Assembly: GCA_963758555.1 (NCBI GenBank)
Contig: CAVWVW010000003.1
Coordinates: 992,001 to 1,056,000, forward strand
Source: CAIUMH01 sp963758555
GTDB lineage: Bacteria > Actinomycetota > Acidimicrobiia > Acidimicrobiales > RAAP-2
DNA length: 64,000 bases
Reading direction: 5' to 3'
The stretch's first letter is position 1. Each line of letters starts with the position of its first letter. The notes under the pieces are model-generated. The model made no database searches and was not told where the DNA came from. It saw only the letters and a list, made by a program, of their open reading frames with translations. Positions 38,452 to 47,034 of this stretch are shown piece after piece. Made by a program: the position numbers and the translations under genes.

Positions 38452-39534
38452 TCAGGTGTTCGCAGCAACTGCCGAGCCCGCGCCACGCCGCCTGATGGCG
38501 ACGTGACCGATGGTGTCGGCATCCGGGAGGTGGCTGATGCCCGGGAGGCCGCCGTCGTGGCCCACGATGCGGAAGCCAGCATCAGCGATCATCTCGAGGT
38601 CGGCTTGCGCCGCCTGGCCCTCGCTCGTCAGGTAGTCGCCGAGGAACAGTGAGTTCGCCACGTGCAGGGCGAGCGGCTGGAGTGAGCGAAGGTGCATCTC
38701 TCTGCCCCCTGCCATGCGGAGCTCTGCTTGGGGGCAGGCGAACCGCACCATCGCCAGAATCCGAAGGCAGTCCGCGGGCGTCAGCAGCCACGTCCCCTCG
38801 AGCGGGGTGCCATCGAACGGCATCAGGAAGTTGACCGGGATCGAGTCGCTCCCGAGGGCGCGGAGCGCAAAGACGGCGTCGACGAGCTCGTCGTGAGTCT
38901 CGCCCATGCCCACGATCAGACCGGAGCACGCGGAGAGGCCTGAGCACTTCGCTCGCTCCACCGTGCTCACCCGATCCTCGTAGTCGTGGGTCGTGCAGAT
39001 CTCGGCGTAGCGCGACTCGCTCGTGTTCAGGTTGTGGTTGTACGCGTCGACCCCAGCCGACTTGAGCGACTCGGCCTGACCATCTTGCAAGATGCCGAGG
39101 CAGGCACAGACCTCCACCTCTGGATGCTCCTGCTTGAGCTGGCCGACGATGTCGTTCACTCGCTCGACGTCGCGGTCCTTCGGGCCACGCCCACTGGCCA
39201 CGAGACAGACGCGAGAGGCTCCGGCCTCGATGCCCAGCGCCGCTTGGCGCACCGCCTCGTCAGCCTCTAGCCACGTGTACTTGAGGATCTCGGCTGTTGA
39301 CCCGATCCGCTGCGAGCAGTACGAGCAGTCTTCAGGGCACTTGCCAGACTTCAGGTTCACCAGGTAGTTCACCTTGACGGTGTTGGCGAAGTGCTCGCGC
39401 CGGAGACGGCCTGCCCCGGCAACGAGGTCGAGGAGCTCCTCATCCGAGGAGCCAAGGATCGCCAGGGCGTCTTCTCTGCGGAGAGCCTCTCCTGACAGCT
39501 GGCGTTCGGCGAGCGCGAGGAAGTCGGTTGACAC
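38452..39534 (-). CDS. bioB: Biotin synthase
   Basis: Radical SAM enzyme inserting sulphur into dethiobiotin. 360 residues. The 4Fe-4S motif is KCPEDCSYCSQ near residue 65; YNHNLNTSESRYAEI, CSGLIVGMGET and NFLMPFDGTPLEG follow as in the family. The GTG start has AAGGGGA about eight bases upstream. First gene of bioB-bioA-bioF-bioD, with a palindrome and TAGGAT promoter upstream. Confidence 0.96.
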   Translation of the reverse strand: MSTDFLALAERQLSGEALRREDALAILGSSDEELLDLVAGAGRLRREHFANTVKVNYLVNLKSGKCPEDCSYCSQRIGSTAEILKYTWLEADEAVRQAALGIEAGASRVCLVASGRGPKDRDVERVNDIVGQLKQEHPEVEVCACLGILQDGQAESLKSAGVDAYNHNLNTSESRYAEICTTHDYEDRVSTVERAKCSGLSACSGLIVGMGETHDELVDAVFALRALGSDSIPVNFLMPFDGTPLEGTWLLTPADCLRILAMVRFACPQAELRMAGGREMHLRSLQPLALHVANSLFLGDYLTSEGQAAQADLEMIADAGFRIVGHDGGLPGISHLPDADTIGHVAIRRRGAGSAVAANT

Positions 39535-39570
39535 GATGAGATCCCCTTCTTGGAGATGGCGGGAGAGAGC

Positions 39571-39576
39571 ATCCTA
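39571..39576 (-). promoter_or_regulatory. Putative bioB promoter -10
   Basis: TAGGAT on the minus strand about 36 bases before the bioB GTG, so the mRNA would carry a short leader with a ribosome site, unlike the leaderless genes nearby. Confidence 0.4.
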
Positions 39577-39590
39577 CCCCGGGCCGAGCA

Positions 39591-39623
39591 GGCCCTGTGG
39601 TCCGAGGAGACCTCCTCAGGGCC
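39591..39623. promoter_or_regulatory. Palindrome upstream of the biotin operon
   Basis: GAGGAG-AC-CTCCTC (39604-39617) is a perfect inverted repeat, embedded in a longer one with arms GGCCCT (39591-39596) and AGGGCC (39618-39623). It ends just upstream of the bioB -10 and could be a regulator operator; no known biotin-repressor consensus is recognised. Confidence 0.4.
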
Positions 39624-39733
39624 GGCTCCACCTCTCGGTTCTCGAGGCTTCGGAGCCGTAGGAACCCCGTGCCGAGTTCCGAGGCGCGACGCGTCGTCTT
39701 CTTCAACCAGGGCACCTGAGGCTCGAGGTGAGC

Positions 39734-39750
39734 GACCGACGGCGTCGGTC
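39734..39750. promoter_or_regulatory. 17-base palindrome upstream of the YyaL-like gene
   Basis: GACCGACG-G-CGTCGGTC is a perfect inverted repeat with a one-base centre, 17 bases upstream of the TACGCT -10 of the next gene, where a -35 region would be. Candidate operator. Confidence 0.4.
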
Positions 39751-39767
39751 ACCCGTCCGGGGATGAT

Positions 39768-39773
39768 TACGCT
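39768..39773 (+). promoter_or_regulatory. Leaderless -10 element of the YyaL-like gene
   Basis: TACGCT, seven-base spacer, then the GTG at 39781. Confidence 0.58.
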
Positions 39774-39780
39774 TCGCCCC

Positions 39781-41832
39781 GTGTCGCCCAACCACCTCGG
39801 AGCAGCGAGCAGCCCCTATCTGCTCCAGCATGCGCAGAACCCCGTCGACTGGCACGAATGGGGCCCAGAGGCCCTCTCGCTGGCTGAGAGGCTCGATCGC
39901 CCCCTGTTCATCTCCATCGGCTACGCGTCCTGCCACTGGTGCCACGTCATGGCTCACGAGTCGTTCGAGGACCCGAGGGTCGCCGAGCAGGTGAACAACG
40001 GCTTCGTCGCCATCAAGGTCGACCGCGAAGAGCGTCCTGACCTCGACCAGCTCTACATGGCCGCCACCCAGGCAGCCACCGGTCAGGGTGGGTGGCCCAT
40101 GACGATCTTCGCCACTCCTGACGGGCGCCCCTTCTTCGCCGGCACGTACTTCCCACCTGTTGACCGGGGAGGCCAGCCCAGCTTCACCCGGGTGCTCGAC
40201 TCACTCCAGACCGCTTGGCAGACGCGGCGGTCCGAGGTCGAAGAGCAGGCTGATGCGCTGGCCCACGCCGTCGAGACCGAGGCCACCTTCGCCGACACGC
40301 TCGGGGCGGAGAGCGACGCTTCCTCGTCCACCTTCCCCGAGAACCTCCATGCGCTCGTCAGCGAGCTGGCCGGTCGCTTTGACCTCGAGCGAGGAGGCTT
40401 CGGCGGAGCGCCGAAGTTCCCTCGACCGAGCTACGTCCAAGCGTGCCTGATCCACCATCGCCGCACCGGCGATCCCGCGGGCCTCACGATGGCCACGGTG
40501 ACCTTGGACGCCATGGCAGCCGGCGGGATCTACGACCACCTCGCCGGCGGCTTCGCTCGCTACTCCGTCGACGTCGACTGGCTCGTGCCCCACTTCGAGA
40601 AGATGCTGACCGACCAGGCGCTCTTGGCACGCTGCTACCTCGACGCCTACACGCTGACCGGCAACGCCGACTACGCCCAAGTGGTCACCGAGACCCTCGA
40701 CTGGGTCTGCGACGAGCTCGCCCTCGCCTCAGGCGGCTTGGCGTCGAGCGTCGACGCTGACGCAGCAGGCCACGAGGGTTCGCACGCCGTCTTCACACCG
40801 GACGAGGTGGCTCAGGCCCTTGACGGCGTGGAGGGTGCCCTGAGCCCCCGTGAGGCGTGTGCTCGCTACAACATCACCGAAGCCGGCACCTTCGAAGAGG
40901 GAGCGAGCGTGCTCGCCCTCAGTCCCGGCACGACCCTTGCTCGAGACGAACCACTCGAGCGCACTCGGCTCGCGCTGCTGGCCGCTCGGCGGGACCGCCC
41001 CGCACCAGGGATCGACGACAAGGTGCTCGTCGAGTGGAACGCCATGGCTGCGGCCGCCCTGGCACGGGCGTCGGCGGCTCTCGGTGTCGAGCGCTGGGGT
41101 GCCAAGGCCGCCGAGATCGTCCGGCACCTCGATGAGCGATGCCGGGACGACGCCGGCCGGCTGCTCCGCTCTGAGCGCCAGGGCCGAGCCCAGCACCTCG
41201 CTGTGCTGGCGGACCACGCGTGGCTCATCGAAGCGATGACCCAGCTCTTCGAGCTCGACGGTGAGGACCACTGGCTGCGTCGCGCCGCCGCGGTGGCCGA
41301 CGAGACCATCGAGCTGTTCTACGACGGGGAGCCACCGAGCGCGACGACGCCCGAGTCAGGCCGAGGCTTCTTCACCACCGGCCACGACGCACCAGCGCTG
41401 CTCACCCGCTCCAAAGAGGTGTTCGACGGCGCCCTTCCCTCCGCGAGCGCCGTGATCACCATCTCGCTCACCCGCCTCGCCGCCCTGCTCGGCGACGCCG
41501 ACCTCGAGGCGGTGGCTCGACGGTCCTCTGCGCTCTTAGGACCGCTGCTCGAGCGCCATCCGATGGCCGTGCCTGATCTGGTCCTTGCTCGAGGCTGGCT
41601 CGACGAGGGTCTCGAGCTGGCGATCCCGGGTCCACAAGGCGCCCTGCTCGACGCGGCGCGCTCGCTCTTCGCCCCGTTCACGGTCATCGCCCACGGGGCG
41701 TCGATGCACAGCGAGCTGCTGGCGAGCAGGTCCGAGGGGCTCGCCTATCTCTGCCGCCACCGAGTCTGCGATCGGCCTACCGATGATCCGGCGGTCCTCA
41801 TCGCTGCGGTTGAAGCCGCCGTGCAAGGCTGA
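39781..41832 (+). CDS. Thioredoxin-domain protein of the YyaL/SSP411 family
   Basis: 683 residues. The N-terminus shows the family signature SSPYLLQHAQNPVDWHEWG, then a thioredoxin-like fold with GYASCHWCHVMAHESFED, KVDREERPDLDQLYM and GGWPMTIFATPDGRPFFAGTY. The remainder is an alpha/alpha-barrel-like domain (GGIYDHLAGGFARYSVD, VPHFEKMLTDQALLAR, DKVLVEWNAMAAAALARA), similar to N-acylglucosamine epimerase folds. Molecular function is not established for the family; a redox or sugar role is speculation. The GTG start is fixed by the TACGCT element; an ATG at 39763 is an alternative. Followed by an unknown gene eight bases on. Confidence 0.88.
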   Translation: MSPNHLGAASSPYLLQHAQNPVDWHEWGPEALSLAERLDRPLFISIGYASCHWCHVMAHESFEDPRVAEQVNNGFVAIKVDREERPDLDQLYMAATQAATGQGGWPMTIFATPDGRPFFAGTYFPPVDRGGQPSFTRVLDSLQTAWQTRRSEVEEQADALAHAVETEATFADTLGAESDASSSTFPENLHALVSELAGRFDLERGGFGGAPKFPRPSYVQACLIHHRRTGDPAGLTMATVTLDAMAAGGIYDHLAGGFARYSVDVDWLVPHFEKMLTDQALLARCYLDAYTLTGNADYAQVVTETLDWVCDELALASGGLASSVDADAAGHEGSHAVFTPDEVAQALDGVEGALSPREACARYNITEAGTFEEGASVLALSPGTTLARDEPLERTRLALLAARRDRPAPGIDDKVLVEWNAMAAAALARASAALGVERWGAKAAEIVRHLDERCRDDAGRLLRSERQGRAQHLAVLADHAWLIEAMTQLFELDGEDHWLRRAAAVADETIELFYDGEPPSATTPESGRGFFTTGHDAPALLTRSKEVFDGALPSASAVITISLTRLAALLGDADLEAVARRSSALLGPLLERHPMAVPDLVLARGWLDEGLELAIPGPQGALLDAARSLFAPFTVIAHGASMHSELLASRSEGLAYLCRHRVCDRPTDDPAVLIAAVEAAVQG

Positions 41833-41839
41833 GGGTCTG

Positions 41840-42578
41840 ATGGCTTCGAACCGCCCACCTCGCTTCTCCCCGAAGGACCCCTCGACGGCCGCCACCAAGG
41901 AGCTGATGCGCCAGCTGCCCCGCGAGCCACTGCTGTCGTTCACGGCGAACCAGACCCTCTACGTGCTGGTGCTCGCCTGTACGCCGGAGGACACGACCGG
42001 CATCGATCTGTCGTCCGGAGCGCTCGTCCGGCTCCGTGTGCCTTGGCCCGATGATCAGCCGCCTGACCTTGCGTCCTTCGACGTCGTCGAGGCCACGATC
42101 GACTCCTACCCCGACGCCGACGACCTCGCCCAGCCTGAGGCGGTGAGCGTGCGGGGCCTCCCGCGCCAGATCGGCAAGCTCCACGGACGCGGCGTCCGAA
42201 AGATGCTCCAGCGGCTGCAGGCGCCGATCGACGGGCCGCTCTTGGGGTTCCGAGGGCCCTCAGCGCCCTACTGGGAGTTCACCGGCGATCGCCCCTCGGT
42301 GGCCTTGATCGTCGCCACCCGAGGTCCGCAGCTCTTCCGACGTCACGACGACGGCACCACCTGGGTCCGCTTCGGCTGGGAGCGCGACGACGTGTGGCTC
42401 ATCTGCGCAGACGCCCACGCCAACCGGTCGCTGGTCTCTGCGCGCCGGCGAGCGGCTAGCCGGCAAGGACATGGCCACGGCGCTCGGCTTCAAGCCGCAC
42501 TACCTGCTCACGGCGCTCAGCAAGCCCTACGAGGGGCACTGCTACAAGACCTGCGTCGCCATCCTGCCTCGCGGCTGA
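41840..42578 (+). CDS. Unknown protein, split by a frameshift near its end
   Basis: Starts at the ATG at 41840, seven bases after the YyaL-like gene, preceded by a GAGGG ribosome site. The N-terminal 199 residues have no recognised motif (LLSFTANQTLYVLVLACTPE, LLGFRGPSAPYWEFTGD, VALIVATRGPQLFRR). Frame one then degenerates into Arg/Gln-rich sequence, while the next frame continues as AGERLAGKDMATALGF and YEGHCYKTCVAILPRG and ends 19 bases before the convergent gene. One surplus base in TCTGCGCGCCGG at about 42440 explains this; corrected 245 residues. I do not recognise the family. Confidence 0.68.
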
Positions 42579-42601
42579 GCTCGACGAGCGCGTCGCTCAG
42601 C
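42574..42601. terminator. Bidirectional hairpin over convergent stop codons
   Basis: GCTGAG (42574-42579) pairs with CTCAGC (42596-42601) and CGACG (42582-42586) with CGTCG (42591-42595) around an AGCG loop; only CT is bulged. It spans the stop codons of both convergent genes. No T tract. Confidence 0.5.
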
Positions 42602-43271
42602 GGCTGAGCTTGCCGGCGGCGAGGTCCTCTGCCATCGCCCAACCGCAGACCACCAAGCGGTGACCCTTGTCGGACGACATCGAGGTGAAGAAGATCTCGA
42701 CGCCGTCGGGGATCTTCGCCTTCGGTGCCACGACGTCGAGGCCGCCGACCGGGTCGCTGCCCTGAGGAGCGACGATGAACGTCCGGTCGTCCAAGCCCTT
42801 CTCGTTCCCGAAGCGCTTGGCCAGCCGGCGAGCCCAGGCCCGCTCCTCGCCCGAGGGCTTGTGGTCGGGACGAGGCACCACATCGGTGAGGCCCTGGAAG
42901 GCTCGAAAGCCGTCCTGGTTGAGCAGCCGCGTGCCCAAGAGCACGTCTTCATCTGGGAAGGCCAGCAGCGCTCGACGGAACTGGTCAGCCAGCAGCGCCT
43001 TGAGGGCCTGCTCAGACTTCGAGTTCCGATCGACGAGCCCAAGGCCGATCAGCAGGCAGGGCGTGCCACCGATCCGCTCCAAGGTCGAGAATGAGTAGCC
43101 CCGCAGCTTGTTGCCCTCGCGGACGATCGAGACGAGGACCCACTCCTCTCGGACCTTCGACAGGTAGCCGATCCCGAAACCTGGCTCTCGATCTGCGCAC
43201 AGATCGGCCATCTCCGCGAGCTCACCATCGGAGATGGCGGTGGTGTCCTTGGTCACAACCTCCATTGGCAT
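42597..43271 (-). CDS. Conserved protein of unknown function
   Basis: 224 residues. The order of segments (ISDGELAEMADLCADREPGF, EWVLVSIVREGNKLRGYSF, LLIGLGLVDRN, KALLADQFRRALLAFPDED, VLLGTRLLNQDGFRAFQGL) recalls an acetyltransferase-like fold, but no GNAT acetyl-CoA loop is clear, so I leave it unnamed. The ATG at 43271 is chosen because TAGAAT, an almost perfect -10, lies seven bases upstream; ATGs at 43280 and 43265 are alternatives. Located after dnaE on the same strand but with its own promoter. Confidence 0.7.
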   Translation of the reverse strand: MPMEVVTKDTTAISDGELAEMADLCADREPGFGIGYLSKVREEWVLVSIVREGNKLRGYSFSTLERIGGTPCLLIGLGLVDRNSKSEQALKALLADQFRRALLAFPDEDVLLGTRLLNQDGFRAFQGLTDVVPRPDHKPSGEERAWARRLAKRFGNEKGLDDRTFIVAPQGSDPVGGLDVVAPKAKIPDGVEIFFTSMSSDKGHRLVVCGWAMAEDLAAGKLSR

Positions 43272-43278
43272 GGCGACC

Positions 43279-43284
43279 ATTCTA
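43279..43284 (-). promoter_or_regulatory. Leaderless -10 element of the gene at 43271
   Basis: TAGAAT on the minus strand, seven-base spacer to the ATG at 43271. It overlaps an upstream in-frame ATG, which argues against that start. Confidence 0.6.
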
Positions 43285-43317
43285 CGGCGCGATTCGACCC
43301 ACTCCGAATCGCGGGCC

Positions 43318-46300
43318 TCAGGCGGCGGATGCGAGCAGGGCGTCAGGCCCGAGGAGGCGCCGAAGTTCCCCCACCACACGGTCGGTGTCGACGTTGTACT
43401 CATCGGGCAGTTTGATGACCTTCTCGCCCACGTGGAGCAAGACCGGAGACTCCCCGGGGTGCTCTTGGAGGACCGCCTTGAGCTCGGCCACGGTGGCGTC
43501 GGTCAGCGCCGTCAAGGGCAGCTGCACGCGTAGCTCGAGGTTCCGTCGCACCACCAGGTTGGGTCTGGTCACCCCCATCGCGGTGATCTTGGGCGTGTCA
43601 TCTCGTGTGTCGACCTTGCCGCGCACGACGATGATGGCGTCGTTCTCGAGCAGCGCTCCGACCTCGGCCATGGTCTTCGGGAACACGAAGACCTCCATCG
43701 AGGTCACGAGGTCTTCGAGCATGAAGCGAGCCATGAGCTGGCCCGCCTTGGTGTAGTTCGTGCGCAGCTCGGTGATGACCCCTCCCACCGAGCGGAACGT
43801 CGAGTCTGGACCGCCCGGAGCCTCGGCCAGCTCCTTGAGATCAGCCAGCGAGGTGTCGCAGTGGCGAGCGAGCGGTCGCTCGAGGCCCTTGAGGGGGTGG
43901 TCAGAGATGTAGAGCCCGAGCATCTCCTTCTCGAAGGCGAGGCGTGCGGCCTTGTCGAACTCGGTCTCGGGGATGGGGGCGGCGGTGCCCTCCCAGCGAG
44001 CCTGGGTGTCGCCTTGGTCCTCGGCGACGGCGGCGAACAGCGTGGCGATCCCCATCTCGTGCTCTCGGCGACGCTCCAAGGTCCGCTCGATGATGTCGTC
44101 GGCCACCAGCGTGAGCCCTTGGCGAGGGTGCCCCATCGAGTCGAAGGCGCCCGCCTTGATGAGCGACTCGATGGTGCGACGGTTGAGCACCACCGAGTCG
44201 ACTCGGCGGCAGAAGTCGTAGAAGTCGAGGAAGTGCCCGTGGGCGTCGCGCTCGGAGACGATGCGCTCGACGAGGCTCTCGCCGACGTTGCGCACCGCGG
44301 CGAGCCCGAAGACGATGCCCGGAGGCTTCGTCGGGTCGAGGTGCGGGGTGAAGTCCGCGAAGGAGGTGTTCACGTCGGGGACCGTCACCTCGATGCCCAT
44401 CGACCGGCACTCGCCCAGGTAGATCGCCGTCTTGTCCTTGTCGTCGCGCACCGAGGTGAGGAGGGCTGCCATGTACTCGACCGGGTAGTGCACCTTGAGC
44501 CAGGCCGTCTGGTACGAGACGAGGCCGTAGCCGTAGGAGTGCGACTTGTTGAAGGCGTAGTCGGCGAACGGCTCGATCACGTCAAAGAGCTTGGTGCCGA
44601 GCTCAGCGCCGTAGCCGGTCGCCTCGCAGCCGGCCACGAACTTCTCGCGCTCGGCGGCGATGAGCTCACGGATCTTCTTGCCGCAGGCCTTGCGCAGGTT
44701 GTCGGCCTCTTCGAGGGAGTAGCCCGCGAACTTCTGGGCCACTCGCATGACCGACTCTTGGTAGATCATGAGGCCTTGGGTGTCACCGAGCAGCGCCTCG
44801 AGGTCGGGGTGCTCGTAGACGATCGCCTTGCGCCCGTTCTTCCTGTCGGCGTAGTCGTTGTGCATGTTGGCCGCCATCGGGCCCGGCCGATAGAGCGCGA
44901 TGAGCGCAGCCACGTCGTCGAAGCTGGTCGGGGCCAGCGAGCGCATCAGGGCGCGCATGGGTCGGCCTTCCAGCTGGAAGACCCCGATCGAGTCGCCCCG
45001 ACCCAAGAGGTCGAAGACCGCCTGGTCGTCGAGATCGACGTGGTCGATGTCAGGGCGCTCGCCGGTGCGCATCTCAATGAGGTCGAGGCACACCTCCATC
45101 ACCGAGAGGTTCCGCAGCCCCAAGAAGTCCATCTTGAGCAAGCCCAGCTCTTCGACGTTGTGCATCTCGAACTGCGTGACGATCGGAGCCTTCTCGATGT
45201 CGCCCGAGCTGTCGGGCTTGCGCTGGATCGGCAGGTACTCGGTGAGTGGGTCCCTCGTGATGACGACCGCCGCGGCGTGGATGCCGTCGCCGCGACGAAG
45301 GCCTTCGAGCCCCTTGGCCACGTCGATGATCCGATGAGCCACCTCGTCAGTGCTGTACATCTCGCGCAGGTCTGCGGCAGCGATGAAGCCGTCCTCGAAG
45401 CCGGGGGTCTTCTCCATGCACGCAGCCAGCGGCGTGTCGCGCCCCATGAGCAGTGGCGGCATGGCCTTGGCCACCCGGTCACCGTCGGGGTAGCCGAACC
45501 CGAGGACCCGAGCAGCGTCTCTGACGGCCGCACGAGCCTTGATCGTCGAGAACGTGATGATCTGGGCCACGTGGTCTGAGCCGTAGCGATCGGCGGCGTA
45601 CTTGATCATCTCGCCGCGGTAGCGGTCGTCGAAGTCCATGTCGATGTCAGGCATCTGCTTGCGGCCTGGGTTCAAGAAGCGCTCGAAGAGCAGGCCGTAG
45701 CGGATGGGGTCGAGGTCGACGATCCCCAAGCAGTACGCCACACAGCACCCGGCCGCCGAGCCACGTCCTGGACCGACGCGGATCTTGGCCTCACGGGCGT
45801 AGCGGATCAGGTCCCAGACGACGAGGAAGTACGCAGCGAAGCCCATGTCGCCGATGACGTCGAGCTCGAAGTCGATGCGCTCGCGGACCTCGTCGTCGAG
45901 CTGCTCGCCGTAGCGAGCCCGCGCTCCCTCGTAGGTGAGCTCTCGGAGGTACTCGGCCGAGCGCGCCTCGTAGGTGAGCCCGGTGATCCGCTCGGGGACC
46001 GGGAACTCGGGCAGGCTGGCCTTGCCCAGCTCGAGCTCGACGTTGGCGCGCTCGGCGATGAGCAGGGTCGAGTCGCAGGCCGTCTCCACCTCACGGAAGA
46101 GGTAGCGCATCTCTGAGGCCGACTTCAGGTAGTGCTCGTTGCCTTCGAAGTGGAACCGATTCGTGTCAGCGAGCAGCGCACCGGTCTGGACGCACAGGAG
46201 CGCGTCGTGTGCCTCGGCATCCGCTCGATGCGTGTAGTGGCTGTCGTTCGTGGCCAGCAGCGGTGCGCCGAGCTTCCCGGCGATCTCGATGAGCTTCGGG

Positions 46301-46902
46301 TTGGTCGCCTTCTGTGCGGCGAGGCCGTGGTCTTGGAGCTCGACGAAGAGGTTCTCGACGCCGAAGATGTCTTGGAGCCTGCCCGCTCGGCGGAGCGCCT
46401 CGGCGTCATCGCCCGCCAAGAGGGCCTGGTTGACCACGCCACCGAGGCAACCTGTGGTGGCGATCAGGCCCTCGTGGTACGTCTCGAGCAGCTCCCAGTC
46501 GACTCGGGGCTTGTAGTAGTAGCCCTCGAGGTACGCAGCCGAGGAGAGCTTGAGCAGGTTCTTGTAGCCCTGCGTGGTCTCCGAGATCAACGTCAGGTGG
46601 TAGTAGAGCTTGTTGCCCCCTTCGGTGTCGCCGCCGGTGTCGTCGATCTTGCCTCTGCGCACGGGGCGCTCGTGGCGAGACTCCCCCGCCATGTACGCCT
46701 CGGTCCCGAGGATGGGGTTGATCCCCGCCTCTCGGCAGAGCTTGTAGAAGTCGAGCGCGCCGTACATGTTGCCGTGGTCGGTGATCCCGAGGGCCGGCAT
46801 TCCGTCAGCCACGGCGGCATCGACCAGGTCGCCGATGCGCGCCGCTCCGTCGAGCATCGAGTACTCGGTGTGGGTGTGCAGGTGGGTGAACGACTTCGAC
46901 AA
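43318..46902 (-). CDS. dnaE: DNA polymerase III alpha subunit
   Basis: Replicative polymerase, about 1194 residues. N-terminal PHP domain with LHTHTEYSMLDGAARI and GITDHGNMYGAL, likely the proofreading exonuclease as in mycobacterial DnaE1; palm with the catalytic aspartates in PDIDMDFDDRYRGEMI; FQLEGRPMRALMRSL, GLMIYQESVMRVAQ and FNKSHSYGYGLVSYQ in the fingers; C-terminal OB fold (SVGGVITELRTNYTKAGQLM). I chose the TTG at 46902, which gives SKSFTHLHTHTEYS like relatives; a TTG at 46986 would add a Cys/Arg-rich stretch unlike DnaE. Two TTCGAA inverted repeats lie upstream. Confidence 0.96.
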   Translation of the reverse strand: MSKSFTHLHTHTEYSMLDGAARIGDLVDAAVADGMPALGITDHGNMYGALDFYKLCREAGINPILGTEAYMAGESRHERPVRRGKIDDTGGDTEGGNKLYYHLTLISETTQGYKNLLKLSSAAYLEGYYYKPRVDWELLETYHEGLIATTGCLGGVVNQALLAGDDAEALRRAGRLQDIFGVENLFVELQDHGLAAQKATNPKLIEIAGKLGAPLLATNDSHYTHRADAEAHDALLCVQTGALLADTNRFHFEGNEHYLKSASEMRYLFREVETACDSTLLIAERANVELELGKASLPEFPVPERITGLTYEARSAEYLRELTYEGARARYGEQLDDEVRERIDFELDVIGDMGFAAYFLVVWDLIRYAREAKIRVGPGRGSAAGCCVAYCLGIVDLDPIRYGLLFERFLNPGRKQMPDIDMDFDDRYRGEMIKYAADRYGSDHVAQIITFSTIKARAAVRDAARVLGFGYPDGDRVAKAMPPLLMGRDTPLAACMEKTPGFEDGFIAAADLREMYSTDEVAHRIIDVAKGLEGLRRGDGIHAAAVVITRDPLTEYLPIQRKPDSSGDIEKAPIVTQFEMHNVEELGLLKMDFLGLRNLSVMEVCLDLIEMRTGERPDIDHVDLDDQAVFDLLGRGDSIGVFQLEGRPMRALMRSLAPTSFDDVAALIALYRPGPMAANMHNDYADRKNGRKAIVYEHPDLEALLGDTQGLMIYQESVMRVAQKFAGYSLEEADNLRKACGKKIRELIAAEREKFVAGCEATGYGAELGTKLFDVIEPFADYAFNKSHSYGYGLVSYQTAWLKVHYPVEYMAALLTSVRDDKDKTAIYLGECRSMGIEVTVPDVNTSFADFTPHLDPTKPPGIVFGLAAVRNVGESLVERIVSERDAHGHFLDFYDFCRRVDSVVLNRRTIESLIKAGAFDSMGHPRQGLTLVADDIIERTLERRREHEMGIATLFAAVAEDQGDTQARWEGTAAPIPETEFDKAARLAFEKEMLGLYISDHPLKGLERPLARHCDTSLADLKELAEAPGGPDSTFRSVGGVITELRTNYTKAGQLMARFMLEDLVTSMEVFVFPKTMAEVGALLENDAIIVVRGKVDTRDDTPKITAMGVTRPNLVVRRNLELRVQLPLTALTDATVAELKAVLQEHPGESPVLLHVGEKVIKLPDEYNVDTDRVVGELRRLLGPDALLASAA

Positions 46903-46951
46903 CGCCTGGATCCTCTTCCGCAGAGCTGCGGGGCACACCGGGACCCCTCGA

Positions 46952-46982
46952 TTCGAACTACAGCGGTGTGAGTTCGAACATA
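46952..46982 (-). promoter_or_regulatory. Inverted TTCGAA repeats and putative -10 upstream of dnaE
   Basis: TCGAAC (46953-46958) and GTTCGA (46972-46977) face each other across 13 bases; the second overlaps TATGTT (46982-46977), a TANNNT -10. The half sites equal those of the actinobacterial SOS box, but the usual spacing is four bases, so LexA control is only a suggestion. Confidence 0.35.
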
Positions 46983-46985
46983 GCA

Positions 46986-46999
46986 AGCCCAGGCGGGCT
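46986..46999 (-). terminator. Small hairpin between pafE and dnaE
   Basis: AGCCC-loop-GGGCT, five-base GC-rich stem with four-base loop, followed on the minus strand by TTGC. Weak candidate terminator for pafE. Confidence 0.3.
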
Positions 47000-47034
47000 C
47001 TTCCTGTGACGCTGCTGCCTGGGGGTCAGGGACG

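Noticed and set aside
39550..39780. A longer N-terminus for the YyaL-like protein
   Set aside because: The upstream frame shows no family similarity, crosses two palindromes, and the TACGCT element fits the GTG at 39781.
43861..45579. A 572-codon open frame on the plus strand
   Set aside because: Antisense to the dnaE catalytic core; composition is Val/Glu/Arg/His-rich as expected for a shadow frame.
46903..46990. A tRNA suggested by GTTCGAATC-like bases upstream of dnaE
   Set aside because: No acceptor or anticodon stem can be folded around it; the bases are better seen as inverted TTCGAA repeats.
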